Below are positions 1 through 7,525 of a stretch of 43,537 nucleotides of DNA, in pieces (positions within the stretch are counted from its first letter, which is position 1; the number at the start of each line of letters is the position of its first letter). Both the position numbers and the translations under genes were made by a program. Source of the DNA: Blautia sp. BIOML-A1 (GTDB lineage Bacteria > Bacillota > Clostridia > Lachnospirales > Lachnospiraceae); NCBI RefSeq assembly GCF_009883055.1, contig NZ_WWVR01000028.1, positions 231-43,767 on the forward strand, read 5' to 3'. Under the pieces are notes generated by a model. The model was not told the DNA's origin. It did not search any database and saw only the letters and a list, made by a program, of their open reading frames with translations.

Positions 1-162
1 GCATCCAGTAAGATATGCAGTGCATGCGGAAAGAAAAAAGCCGAATTGTCTTTATCTGAAAGAATTTATTACTGTGAATGTGGAAACAGAATGGATCGTG
101 ATGTAAACGCAGCAGTGAACCTCATGAATGAGGGAAAAAGAATCTTTGCAGAATGTGCATGA
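1..162 (+). mobile_element. tnpB: TnpB C-terminal fragment, IS200/IS605-type element (5' part outside window)
   Basis: The reading frame is open from base 1 and ends with TGA at 160-162, giving the last 53 residues of a TnpB-type RNA-guided nuclease. Visible are a zinc-ribbon pattern (CSACG followed about 20 residues later by CEC) and the RuvC-III-like motif DRDVNAAVN, whose first aspartate is a catalytic residue in this family. TnpB nicks or cleaves target DNA guided by an RNA made from the element's right end. The N-terminus and any tnpA lie outside the window, so whether the element is intact cannot be judged. The structured right end follows immediately. The family call is secure; IS605 versus a solo tnpB (IS1341-like) element is open. 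Confidence 0.9.
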
Positions 163-299
163 CAGCACAATAAAAAGTCCGTATCCGGACTTGCAAAAAT
201 CGCGGGGTACGCGAGGATAGCTTGTAGATACTTGGCTCAATAGAGCCATTGAGCAAGAAGCCCCCCACTTCAAAATCTATGATTTAAGTGGTGGGAGCA
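163..299 (+). ncRNA. Right end of the IS element, probable omega/reRNA scaffold
   Basis: The 137 bases after the tnpB stop hold four hairpins in a row. AAGTCCG pairs with CGGACTT at 175-192, TCGCG with CGCGA at 200-214, and GGCTC with GAGCC at 234-247. A long terminal hairpin at 261-295 has the arms CCCCCCACTT and AAGTGGTGGG around an inner AAATC/GATTT stem. Seen: the hairpins. Known: IS200/IS605 right ends carry a terminal hairpin, and the TnpB guide RNA is transcribed from tnpB's 3' end through the right end, using the flanking DNA as guide. Inferred: this is that scaffold and the guide starts near 300. The exact element boundary cannot be fixed without the empty site. Confidence 0.55.
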
Positions 300-325
300 T
301 ATCACAGGAAAGGAATACTATCACT

Positions 326-757
326 ATGAATTCACTTAAACCATTCTTGCTTACATCACTTAAGAATTATAACCGCTCTCAGTTTTTCAAAGATGTAACG
401 GCAGGAATCATTGTGGCAATTATTACATTGCCGCTTTCTATTGCACTGGCTCTTGCCTCTGGAGTTGGTCCGGAAGCGGGTATTTTCACAGCCATCGTTG
501 CAGGATTTATCATTTCTGCACTTGGCGGAAGCTGCGTACAGATTGCCGGACCAACAGCTGCATTCGCAACGATCGTCGCCGGTATTGTAGCAGAAGTCTG
601 TGAGGCAAGAGGAATCACAGTAGTATTCTCTCATGTCAACGAACAGCCGATGAAGGTCATGGACAAAGCAGGATTTACCAAACGCGTTGGAAAGGAAAAC
701 TTCCAGCCAAATATCAGTGCCGCCTTAAAACGTGCGGAAGAGGTTATTGCAAAATAA
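326..757 (+). pseudogene. SulP-family anion transporter remnant: N-terminus fused in frame to end of STAS domain
   Basis: The 143-residue frame joins two distant parts of a SulP permease. Residues 1 to about 90 are the cytosolic N-terminus and first membrane helices, with the family segments FFKDVTAGIIVAI, ALASGVGPEAG and QIAGPTAAFATI. From about residue 91 the protein continues as the last third of a STAS domain (CEARGITVVFSHVNEQPM). SulP proteins are usually around 550 residues, so about 400 residues, including most helices, are missing without loss of frame; the junction lies near base 596. A ribosome site (AGGAAAGGA) precedes the ATG. Transport is not plausible. A small membrane-STAS peptide could still be made. 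The IS right end lies only about 25 bases upstream and probably separates the gene from its own promoter. Confidence 0.85.
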
Positions 758-800
758 TACCCTCTCTTATATAAGGTAAACAACTGAACTGCACACGCTG

Positions 801-834
801 AAAAAAGCCACCGGCATCTGCCGGCGGCTTCTTT
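801..834. terminator. Bidirectional rho-independent terminator
   Basis: A GC-rich hairpin (GCCACCGGCA / TGCCGGCGGC, one mismatch, two-base loop) spans 807-828. On the minus strand it is followed by six T, a strong terminator for the GntR-ended operon. On the plus strand TTCTTT follows, a weaker one for the SulP remnant. It sits between two convergent genes. The rest of the gap (758-849) shows nothing else. Confidence 0.85.
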
Positions 835-849
835 AAAATCCTTCTACGA

Positions 850-1578
850 TCATCTGACCTGATCGATATAAAATTTGAACTTATCTGTCCTGTAATAACA
901 TTTGAAATTTTCTATCGGGATCTCTCTTCCATTCACGATTCCATGAGTGATACAGCGGAACAGAATGATAGGTGTTCCCTCTTCTACATCCAGATATTCC
1001 GCGATCTCATCCTGAGCACCTATCGCCTCTATGGTTCTTCTGGCTTTTGTTATCTTAACACCGTAAACCTCCGTCATGATCCTGTAAAGAGATTCCTTTC
1101 CCAGGTCATACTTTGACAGTCCGGGGAAGATTTTTTCCGGAAGAAAAGTCAGGGTATAGTTAAGAGGTTCTGTATCTGCATACAGGATTCTTCCTATCAT
1201 GTATATCTTATCATCGGTTGTGATTTCCAGAGCCTTGGCTCTTTTTACATTAGGATTGACCATCTTGGAAACAACAACTTCCTTGCTGGGTTTCATCCCC
1301 AGCCGCAGAACATCGTCGGTACAGCTTGTGATAGAAAAAAGATTACTGCTTCCTTCATCTGTTTTTACATACGTTCCTTTTCCCTGGATCTTGTACAGAT
1401 AACCTTCTGTAACCAGCTCATCAATGGCTTTTCGGACCGTAATCCTGCTGACCTGATATGTTTCCATCAGTTCCCGTTCACTTGGAATAGGATCTTTGGA
1501 ATCATACACTTCATTCTCAATGTTTTCTACAATTGCCTTCTTTACAAGATAGTATTTAGGCAGCTTTTCATCCAGCAT
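850..1578 (-). CDS. GntR-family transcriptional regulator with UTRA effector domain (HutC subfamily)
   Basis: The product is a 242-residue DNA-binding regulator. A winged helix-turn-helix occupies roughly residues 8-72, with the family signature IPSERELMETYQVSRITVRKA and the wing GYLYKIQGKGTYV. The remainder is a UTRA ligand domain ending in a typical GTPIILFRCITHG-type strand. Length is normal for the HutC subfamily. It is the last gene of the nucleoside-type operon, 48 bases after the TrpA-like gene, and is followed by a strong terminator. By analogy with other UTRA regulators it should repress the operon until a pathway metabolite, often a phosphorylated sugar, binds. A candidate operator lies at 11399-11414. 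The effector is unknown. Confidence 0.9.
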   Translation of the reverse strand: MLDEKLPKYYLVKKAIVENIENEVYDSKDPIPSERELMETYQVSRITVRKAIDELVTEGYLYKIQGKGTYVKTDEGSSNLFSITSCTDDVLRLGMKPSKEVVVSKMVNPNVKRAKALEITTDDKIYMIGRILYADTEPLNYTLTFLPEKIFPGLSKYDLGKESLYRIMTEVYGVKITKARRTIEAIGAQDEIAEYLDVEEGTPIILFRCITHGIVNGREIPIENFKCYYRTDKFKFYIDQVR

Positions 1579-1626
1579 CTTCCTGTCACCTCAATTTTTC
1601 TTTTTTAATCGCAGAAGATTCCTATA

Positions 1627-2346
1627 TTAACACATAGCCTTGAATTCTCTGATCTTTTCTTTCATTGCAGGAATATCCTCGTGCAGTTTCAGGATGGTGC
1701 TGCCAACAAACGCTGCATCTCCACCTGCCTCTTTTACCAGTTTTACATCCTCTGGTGCATGAACACCTACTCCGCAATAAATAGGTCTGTCAATTCCGCA
1801 GCTTCTCAAATACTCTACACCGTCTTTTAATGTAGGATATTTCTCATTTATCTGCTGTGTCTCATATGGCTTTGCCTGTAAATATACAAATCCGTTAGAC
1901 TGTTTTGCCATCTCTACTTCTTCTTTCGGTAAGTGGAATTGTACATAGCAGGAAACCTGAAGTCCGGCTGCAATTATCTTATCCTTAATAATATCATCTT
2001 TCAGACCAACAAGCAAAATATCTTTTAAATTATTTGATAAACAGAACTCAATAAATCTGTCTACACCGATATCTTCTACTGTATTCTCATAGGCCAGCAC
2101 AAGCAGCTTCACATCCGGAAGTCTTTTCTGGATCGCAACGATGGAATCCATGTATTTCTCATAATCATCACAGGCTTCCAGTGCTTTTTTCATTCTTCCT
2201 GCAATGTAATCACTTTCCAGGTATGGGTTTCTGGAAGGGAAGTCCACTTCCATCATTTTGCAGCCTGCATCTGCATATTCTACAGCCATGTTATAGCTTG
2301 CCTCAATTGTCGGGTATCCATTTGATAAATAACAAATAATTTCCAT
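1627..2346 (-). CDS. TrpA-like TIM-barrel protein (tryptophan synthase alpha homolog outside a trp operon)
   Basis: The 239-residue product resembles the tryptophan synthase alpha subunit throughout: the GYPTIEAS start, AGCKMMEVDFPSRNP where TrpA has its ELG-PFSDP loop, and the C-terminal GVGVHAPEDV plus AAFVGSTILK phosphate-binding segments. TrpA catalyses a retro-aldol cleavage of indole-3-glycerol phosphate using Glu49 and Asp60. By my alignment Glu33 matches Glu49, but the Asp60 position is Glu44, and the loop is changed (SRNPYLES against FSDPLADG). No trpB or other trp gene is nearby; the neighbours are an alcohol dehydrogenase, BtpA, a nucleoside phosphorylase and a kinase. I infer a different phosphorylated substrate, perhaps a sugar phosphate from nucleoside breakdown. 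It may be misannotated as trpA. Confidence 0.75.
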   Translation of the reverse strand: MEIICYLSNGYPTIEASYNMAVEYADAGCKMMEVDFPSRNPYLESDYIAGRMKKALEACDDYEKYMDSIVAIQKRLPDVKLLVLAYENTVEDIGVDRFIEFCLSNNLKDILLVGLKDDIIKDKIIAAGLQVSCYVQFHLPKEEVEMAKQSNGFVYLQAKPYETQQINEKYPTLKDGVEYLRSCGIDRPIYCGVGVHAPEDVKLVKEAGGDAAFVGSTILKLHEDIPAMKEKIREFKAMC

Positions 2347-2349
2347 TTC

Positions 2350-3498
2350 TTATTCTCCTCTGTATACTTTAACAAATAATTCTTTGAACTCATCGATTTC
2401 CGGGATCACCGGGTTTGTTTTTGTACAGCCATCTGCTTTTGCAAGTGCTGCCATCTCATCCAGTTTTGCCATATATGCTTCTTCATCCGGAAGGATCTCT
2501 TTGAAGCATTTTGGAATATTAATCTTTGCATTCAGTGCTTCTACTGCTTCATAAAGATTTGCTACTCCGATTCTCTTTGCAAAGTTTGCGTAAACTTCTT
2601 TTGCTGCTTCATTCTGCTCATTATATCTGATGATATACGGTAAAATAACAGCATCTGCCAGACCATGTGATACATGGAAAATTCCGCCAAGAGTATGTGC
2701 CATGGAGTGTACGATTCCGAGGGAAACATTGGTAAATGCCATTCCAGCTACCATAGATGCCTCCACCATGATCTCTCTGGCTTTTAAGTCACTTCCATTC
2801 TCATATGCCACCGGTAAAGTTTCCATAATATCCTGTGCTGCCTGGCTTGCAAGAATGTCAGACACGTAGTTTGCACGGTTAGAAGCAAGCGCCTCTAATG
2901 CATGAGTAAGAGCATCCATTCCTGTCTCTGCTGTAATCTTGGCCGGCATGGACATGGTTACTTCCGGATCACAGATTGCGATATCCGGCATCATCTCCAT
3001 ATTTCCCACACCATGTTTTAATCCTTTTTCGTTGTCAGAGATTACAATAGAACGAGAAACTTCACTTGCTGTTCCACTTGTTGAAGGAATACAGCACATT
3101 CTTGCTTTGCCACGTAATTTCGGGAATTCATTTGGAGGAAGGATGTCTTCCATCTGTGTCAGTTCCGGATGCTCATAGAAGATCCACATTGCTTTTGCAG
3201 CATCCATTGCAGAACCGCCGCCAAGTCCTACGATAAGGTCCGGACCAAATTCCAGCATCGCATTTTTTCCTCTGATCACGGTCTCAAAGGACGGATCCGG
3301 TTCTACATCTCTGATCACCATGGTTTCAGCTCCGGCTTCTTTGAAGTAGCCTTCTACCTTTGCCAGCATTCCGCTTCTTTCCATGCTGCGTCCGCCAATA
3401 ACGATGCTGACTTTTTTTGCCTTAATTGTTTTAATATATGCAAGACTTCCATTTCCAAACATTAATTCTGATCCTGCAAGTTTCATTGGTCTCATCAT
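2350..3498 (-). CDS. Iron-containing (group III) alcohol dehydrogenase
   Basis: A 382-residue NAD(P)-dependent dehydrogenase of the Fe-ADH family. The nucleotide-binding GGGSAMDAAKA lies near residue 95. The metal ligands are in the TGMDALTHALEA segment (Asp and His four apart) and in the HSMAHTLGGIFHVSHGLADA segment (two further His). The length is typical. Members interconvert aldehydes or ketones and alcohols in the cytoplasm. Here it sits three bases upstream of the TrpA-like gene and 20 bases after BtpA, so it probably reduces a short aldehyde released by the pathway, such as glycolaldehyde, lactaldehyde or acetaldehyde. The specific aldehyde is inference. Either of two adjacent ATG codons could be the start. 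Confidence 0.92.
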   Translation of the reverse strand: MMRPMKLAGSELMFGNGSLAYIKTIKAKKVSIVIGGRSMERSGMLAKVEGYFKEAGAETMVIRDVEPDPSFETVIRGKNAMLEFGPDLIVGLGGGSAMDAAKAMWIFYEHPELTQMEDILPPNEFPKLRGKARMCCIPSTSGTASEVSRSIVISDNEKGLKHGVGNMEMMPDIAICDPEVTMSMPAKITAETGMDALTHALEALASNRANYVSDILASQAAQDIMETLPVAYENGSDLKAREIMVEASMVAGMAFTNVSLGIVHSMAHTLGGIFHVSHGLADAVILPYIIRYNEQNEAAKEVYANFAKRIGVANLYEAVEALNAKINIPKCFKEILPDEEAYMAKLDEMAALAKADGCTKTNPVIPEIDEFKELFVKVYRGE

Positions 3499-3518
3499 TT
3501 TTATTTTCCTGCCTTTCT

Positions 3519-4307
3519 TTACTTTAATCCGTCTAATACTTTTTTTACCAGTTCATAGGAAATCGGATTTGTTAAAATTCCGCCTTCTTTCAGACTGGAA
3601 CCAATGATCGCACCATCTGCTGTCTGAAGCTGATCGTGAATATTTTCTGCATTTACACCGCTTCCTGCAAATACCGGGATCTTGACAACATTTTTGACTC
3701 TCTTGATCAGATCCAGTGGTGTCTCTTCTCCAACCTGTGTGCCGGTAACGATAATGCCATCGGCTCCGTTAGATGCTGCATCTTTTGCTGACTGTTCGAT
3801 TGAAATGTTCTCTCTCAGCATATGTGCATGCTTTACCTGAACGTCAGCGATAATCTTGACATTTTCCTGTCCCATCATCTTACGGTATTCCAGGCATTTT
3901 TTGGCACATGGCTGAATGATTCCATCTGTAAATAATACGGTATCTACAAATACCGGAACACGGATAAAGGATGCTCCGACCATTGCTGCGATCGCGATAT
4001 CTGCTTCACAGTCATTAAATGCTGCATCAATTCCTACCGGAATCTTGACTGCCTGTTTTACTGCATATGCCGCAGCTGTCAGTGCAGCAATCTGTGCCTT
4101 GTTCAAAAGAGCTGAAAAAGGAGTATCTCCCATGTTTTCTACGATAACTGCATCTACTCCTGCTTTTTCAAGAGTCACTGCATCCTGAACTGCACGGTCA
4201 ATGATCTTCTGATAATCTCCGTCGAATCCTGCTGTTGTCGGAAGTGGCAGACAATGTACCATTCCGATTACTGTCTGTGAATTTAATGTAAGTACTTCTT
4301 TACTCAT
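3519..4307 (-). CDS. BtpA/SgcQ-family TIM-barrel protein
   Basis: The 262-residue product has the BtpA-family opening (GMVHCLPLPTTAGFDG) and family segments DAVIVENMGDTPF, GIDAAFND and, near the C-terminus, FAGSGVNAENI and GAIIGSSLKEGG, which look like a TIM-barrel phosphate site. BtpA was first linked to photosystem I stability and SgcQ to an Escherichia coli sugar operon; no firm enzymatic role is known to me. Its start overlaps the stop of the nucleoside phosphorylase by eight bases, implying translational coupling. With the TrpA-like protein it makes two phosphate-binding barrels in one operon, pointing to isomerase or lyase chemistry on a phosphorylated sugar. The function remains unassigned. 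Confidence 0.85.
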   Translation of the reverse strand: MSKEVLTLNSQTVIGMVHCLPLPTTAGFDGDYQKIIDRAVQDAVTLEKAGVDAVIVENMGDTPFSALLNKAQIAALTAAAYAVKQAVKIPVGIDAAFNDCEADIAIAAMVGASFIRVPVFVDTVLFTDGIIQPCAKKCLEYRKMMGQENVKIIADVQVKHAHMLRENISIEQSAKDAASNGADGIIVTGTQVGEETPLDLIKRVKNVVKIPVFAGSGVNAENIHDQLQTADGAIIGSSLKEGGILTNPISYELVKKVLDGLK

Positions 4308-5067
4308 TTTTAGCAGCCTCCTTTTTTACATGATAATTATAAATTCCTTCCAGTGCTGTTCTGCAGAGCAGATCCTCTGCATCCACACGTTCCTGTCCCT
4401 TTAAGGTTTCTTTTAAATTTTCAAGTACTGTGACAAGTGTCAGGATACAGGTCTTAACTCCCATCAGACGTCCCAGAGTCAGCATACAGGAAGATTCCAT
4501 ATCGATTCCTGTTACTCCGAGTTTTTTGACTTCCTCAAATGTTTCTGACATGTCCCGTCCATATTCCAGGGAGAACTTTGAGTCATGCATGCAGCTGTAA
4601 AATCCATCCATTGTACAGTTGAGACCGTTCAGATAACGTTTTCCCATCTTTTGAACGGTTTCATTCATTACATTGACAAGCTCGACATCTGCAACTGCCG
4701 GATAACTCAGATCCACATAGCTCTGGCTGGTTCCCTCGCGTCTCATAGCTGCGATCGGTACCATGAAATGTCCCAACATATCATCCTGCATGGACATGAC
4801 AGTTCCCATTCTTACAGCAACTTCCATTCCGGATTCGTACATTTCTTCCATCGCGATCGCCGCTGACGGAGCTCCGATTCCTGTTGAAGTTACTGTGATC
4901 TCTACACCTTTATAGGTTCCGGTATAGGTATTAAATTCTCTCATAAAAGCAACTTTTTTCGGATTGTCCAGATATTTTTTTACAACCTCTACTCTCCACG
5001 GATCTCCTGAAAAAAGTACATATTTTGCAATAGTTTCCTCACTTGCTCCCATATATAATGTGCTCAT
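4300..5067 (-). CDS. Nucleoside phosphorylase (NP-I, uridine/purine phosphorylase-like)
   Basis: A 255-residue NP-I family enzyme, cleaving a nucleoside with phosphate to base plus (deoxy)ribose 1-phosphate. Visible are the phosphate-site segment YVLFSGDPWRVE, the glycine-rich TSTGIGAPSAAIAMEE, the AVRMGT strand and the ribose-binding GIDMESSCMLTLG motif. The catalytic Asp expected near the end of the following strand is not obvious (VTVLENLKETL), so base specificity cannot be read. The gene lies 15 bases after the PfkB kinase and overlaps BtpA. Together with the BMP-type importer it is the main reason for calling the operon nucleoside-related. Confidence 0.88.
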   Translation of the reverse strand: MSTLYMGASEETIAKYVLFSGDPWRVEVVKKYLDNPKKVAFMREFNTYTGTYKGVEITVTSTGIGAPSAAIAMEEMYESGMEVAVRMGTVMSMQDDMLGHFMVPIAAMRREGTSQSYVDLSYPAVADVELVNVMNETVQKMGKRYLNGLNCTMDGFYSCMHDSKFSLEYGRDMSETFEEVKKLGVTGIDMESSCMLTLGRLMGVKTCILTLVTVLENLKETLKGQERVDAEDLLCRTALEGIYNYHVKKEAAKNE

Positions 5068-5082
5068 CTGTATTTCCCCCTT

Positions 5083-6021
5083 TCAGTGCAATTCCTCAAA
5101 TTTCTGCAGTAATTGCTGCTCTGTTGGTGCATTTGTACAGCAGCCTTCTGCCTGTAAAACGAAGTAGGACAATACGCTTCCCAGTCTGCAGCAGTCTTCC
5201 GGAGAGTATCCATGTAAATATCCGTACACGAATCCTGCCATATAGGCATCTCCCGGTCCGGTTGCGTCTGCCACATGTTCTACTTCACAGATTCCAATCT
5301 TTTCGCTGCGTATTTTTCCTTCTTCACGTACATAACAGATACTTCCGTCTTTTCCAAGAGTTGTCACGATAATATCTGCTTTTCCGATTTCAAATAAGTC
5401 GGTGATCGTACTCAGACCAAAAAGATTCCTGATGATCTCACATTCCACTTCATTTGTAAAAATAATCTTGCATTCTGTTAATAACTGTTTCAGAAATGGT
5501 TCCGGAAAAGCATCAAAATCGTCTTTCATTCCAAATACCATCGGTACATGATGCTTCTTGCATTTTTCGAAGAACTCTTCATTATCCGGTCTTGATGCAA
5601 CTGTGATCACACCAAGCTTTGCATCTTCAAACAGGCTGTCTTTCATTTCCCGTGCATATTTGCCATCCATTGCTCCAGGATAAAAAACAGTGATATGGTC
5701 ATTGTTATTATCCTGTAAAAGATAACATACACTGGTTGCTTCCTCTTCTATCTGCTCAATTCCATCCAGAGGTACATTTCCCTCCTCCAGAAACTTCTTA
5801 AAGCCATTGCTCTCATAATCTCCGCCTACTCTTAAAACTGGCATTGCTTTCATACCAAGTCTGCAAAGTGCATAAGCAATGTTGACAGAACAGCCGCCAT
5901 AAAAGATTTTTGAATTGGATTTATTTGTAACCAGTGATGTAAAACCTACCTTGGCAGGTGTTGCTATTCTTATGATGTGATCCATGCTCACATAGCCACT
6001 TGTCAGAACATCTACTTTCAT
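5083..6021 (-). CDS. PfkB-family carbohydrate/nucleoside kinase
   Basis: The 312-residue product is a ribokinase-fold kinase. The N-terminal GGCSVNIAYALCRLG is the family substrate-binding signature, and DATGPGDAYMAGFVYGYLHG near residue 250 is the second PfkB signature with the catalytic Asp in GPGDA. The NEVECEIIRNLFG segment recalls adenosine or nucleoside kinases. Length is normal. It transfers the ATP gamma-phosphate to a sugar hydroxyl, here either of a nucleoside or of the sugar or sugar phosphate released by the neighbouring phosphorylase. Spacing to both neighbours is 11-15 bases, so it is operonic. The substrate is not readable from sequence. Confidence 0.9.
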   Translation of the reverse strand: MKVDVLTSGYVSMDHIIRIATPAKVGFTSLVTNKSNSKIFYGGCSVNIAYALCRLGMKAMPVLRVGGDYESNGFKKFLEEGNVPLDGIEQIEEEATSVCYLLQDNNNDHITVFYPGAMDGKYAREMKDSLFEDAKLGVITVASRPDNEEFFEKCKKHHVPMVFGMKDDFDAFPEPFLKQLLTECKIIFTNEVECEIIRNLFGLSTITDLFEIGKADIIVTTLGKDGSICYVREEGKIRSEKIGICEVEHVADATGPGDAYMAGFVYGYLHGYSPEDCCRLGSVLSYFVLQAEGCCTNAPTEQQLLQKFEELH

Positions 6022-6032
6022 TACCGTGCCTC

Positions 6033-6599
6033 CTACAACTGTCCACTTTCTAATAATTTACTGAATGTATCCATGTCAATTACTTTTCCCAGATATTTAT
6101 CGATATCTGTCAGATGAACCTCATTCACTGTCTCTGAATTTGTTGCCACACATTCCCGGATAACATATGGGTTATAATCCAGATAAAAGGCATCTGTCAC
6201 TGTTGCCCTGATGCAGCAGTTTGTTTTGGTACCTACAACAACAACGTTCTCCACCCCGTTTTCACGTAATACCAAATCCAGGTCTGTTGCAAAGAATCCG
6301 CTGTATCTTCTCTTTCGGATAACGTAATCCTTCTTTTCATCAACTTTTAGCATCGGGTCTATTTCAATTCCGAATGTACCTTCTATACAGTTCGGTCTCA
6401 TAGACTGTGCCTTTCTGTCGAGCTTATCCTTTCGATTGCAGTGCTGCAAAAAGACCACCAGAAGATCATGCTTTCTGCTTTCATCGAGTACCTTTTTGAT
6501 CCGCGGGAGAATCTGTCGGTTTTCTGGATAGAATACCAGCCCTTCCGGATCTGTAAAGTCACGAACCATATCTACAATCACCAATGCTGTTTTTGCCAT
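6033..6599 (-). CDS. Cysteine hydrolase, isochorismatase-like family
   Basis: A 188-residue hydrolase with the family triad: Asp10 in ALVIVDMVRDF, a lysine in VIRKRRYSGFF, and the nucleophilic cysteine in VGTKTNCCIRATVTDAFYLD. Relatives include nicotinamidase, N-carbamoyl amidases, ureidoacrylate hydrolase and isochorismatase. Cytoplasmic, no signal peptide. It lies 11 bases from the permease gene and 11 bases from the kinase. A role in hydrolysing the base released by the phosphorylase (amide or ureido bond) fits the context; nicotinamide would be one option, but nothing in the sequence decides. Confidence 0.88.
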   Translation of the reverse strand: MAKTALVIVDMVRDFTDPEGLVFYPENRQILPRIKKVLDESRKHDLLVVFLQHCNRKDKLDRKAQSMRPNCIEGTFGIEIDPMLKVDEKKDYVIRKRRYSGFFATDLDLVLRENGVENVVVVGTKTNCCIRATVTDAFYLDYNPYVIRECVATNSETVNEVHLTDIDKYLGKVIDMDTFSKLLESGQL

Positions 6600-6610
6600 T
6601 TTCTTCCCCC

Positions 6611-7525
6611 TTAATCGAACTTGTATCCTCTTACCTTGACATCTTTAAATTTCATAAATGAAACAACCGCAAGTACTGCCACCATAATAATGTATGGGAT
6701 GGTATCGAACATTCCTGCTGCCGGTCCTGCAAATACACTTAAGTTGACTGCAAGTGATCTCGCAACACCAAATAGGATTGCATACAGTGAGGACTGTACC
6801 GGTTTTCCCTGACCGCAGTAGATTGCTGCAATTGCAATGAATCCTCGGCCTGCAGTCATGTCACTTGTAAACATTGCCATTCTTTCCATGGAAAGGTTGA
6901 TTCCTGCCAGTGCACAGCAGAATGCTCCGATCAGAACCGCCACATATTTATACTTCTGTGTTTTAAGACCAAGACTGATTGCTGAATCTTCGTTTTCTCC
7001 GACAACTCTGACATAAATTCCAAATTTTGTTTTATATAACAGGATTGCTGCTGCCGCAATTCCAATAAACGCCAGATACGTGATGATCGGATGTCCGCTT
7101 AAGATTTTTCCGATCAGAGGAATGCTTTTGATTCCCGGAATATTGATCTTGAAATCTGCAACACTGACATTTTGAAGGCTGATGTTTGCTACTTCCATGA
7201 TCTTGAGCACAAATTTTGCAACTGCCGGAACGATCAGGTTGATTCCAAGACCGATGACAATAACATTTCCTTTACAGGTAATACCGAGAAAGGAAAATAC
7301 AAGACCCCATAACAAGGTCGTCAGGATCGCGGCTGCCACTGCCAGTGCCACACTTCCTGTCAGGTACTCTACAAGTACGGAAATAAATGCTCCGTTCAGC
7401 ATCATTCCTTCCAGTGCAATATTCAGTACATTTGCCTTATATGCAAAGATTCCACCGATCACGCAGAGAATAATAGGAGCACTATGGTATACTGTGTCAT
7501 ACAAAATACTATTTAATAATTCCAT
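6611..7525 (-). CDS. ABC importer permease, BMP/nucleoside type (second permease, YufQ-like)
   Basis: The 304-residue integral membrane protein has about nine hydrophobic segments and the BPD_transp_2 landmarks NVLNIALEGMMLNGAF near the N-terminus and GFIAIAAIYCGQGKP in the coupling region. It pairs with the preceding permease; the two genes share bases in a TAATG stop/start overlap. With the ATPase and the BMP lipoprotein it forms a complete importer of the family that in Bacillus, Streptococcus and Treponema takes up nucleosides. Substrate beyond nucleoside-like is not readable. Confidence 0.92.
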   Translation of the reverse strand: MELLNSILYDTVYHSAPIILCVIGGIFAYKANVLNIALEGMMLNGAFISVLVEYLTGSVALAVAAAILTTLLWGLVFSFLGITCKGNVIVIGLGINLIVPAVAKFVLKIMEVANISLQNVSVADFKINIPGIKSIPLIGKILSGHPIITYLAFIGIAAAAILLYKTKFGIYVRVVGENEDSAISLGLKTQKYKYVAVLIGAFCCALAGINLSMERMAMFTSDMTAGRGFIAIAAIYCGQGKPVQSSLYAILFGVARSLAVNLSVFAGPAAGMFDTIPYIIMVAVLAVVSFMKFKDVKVRGYKFD

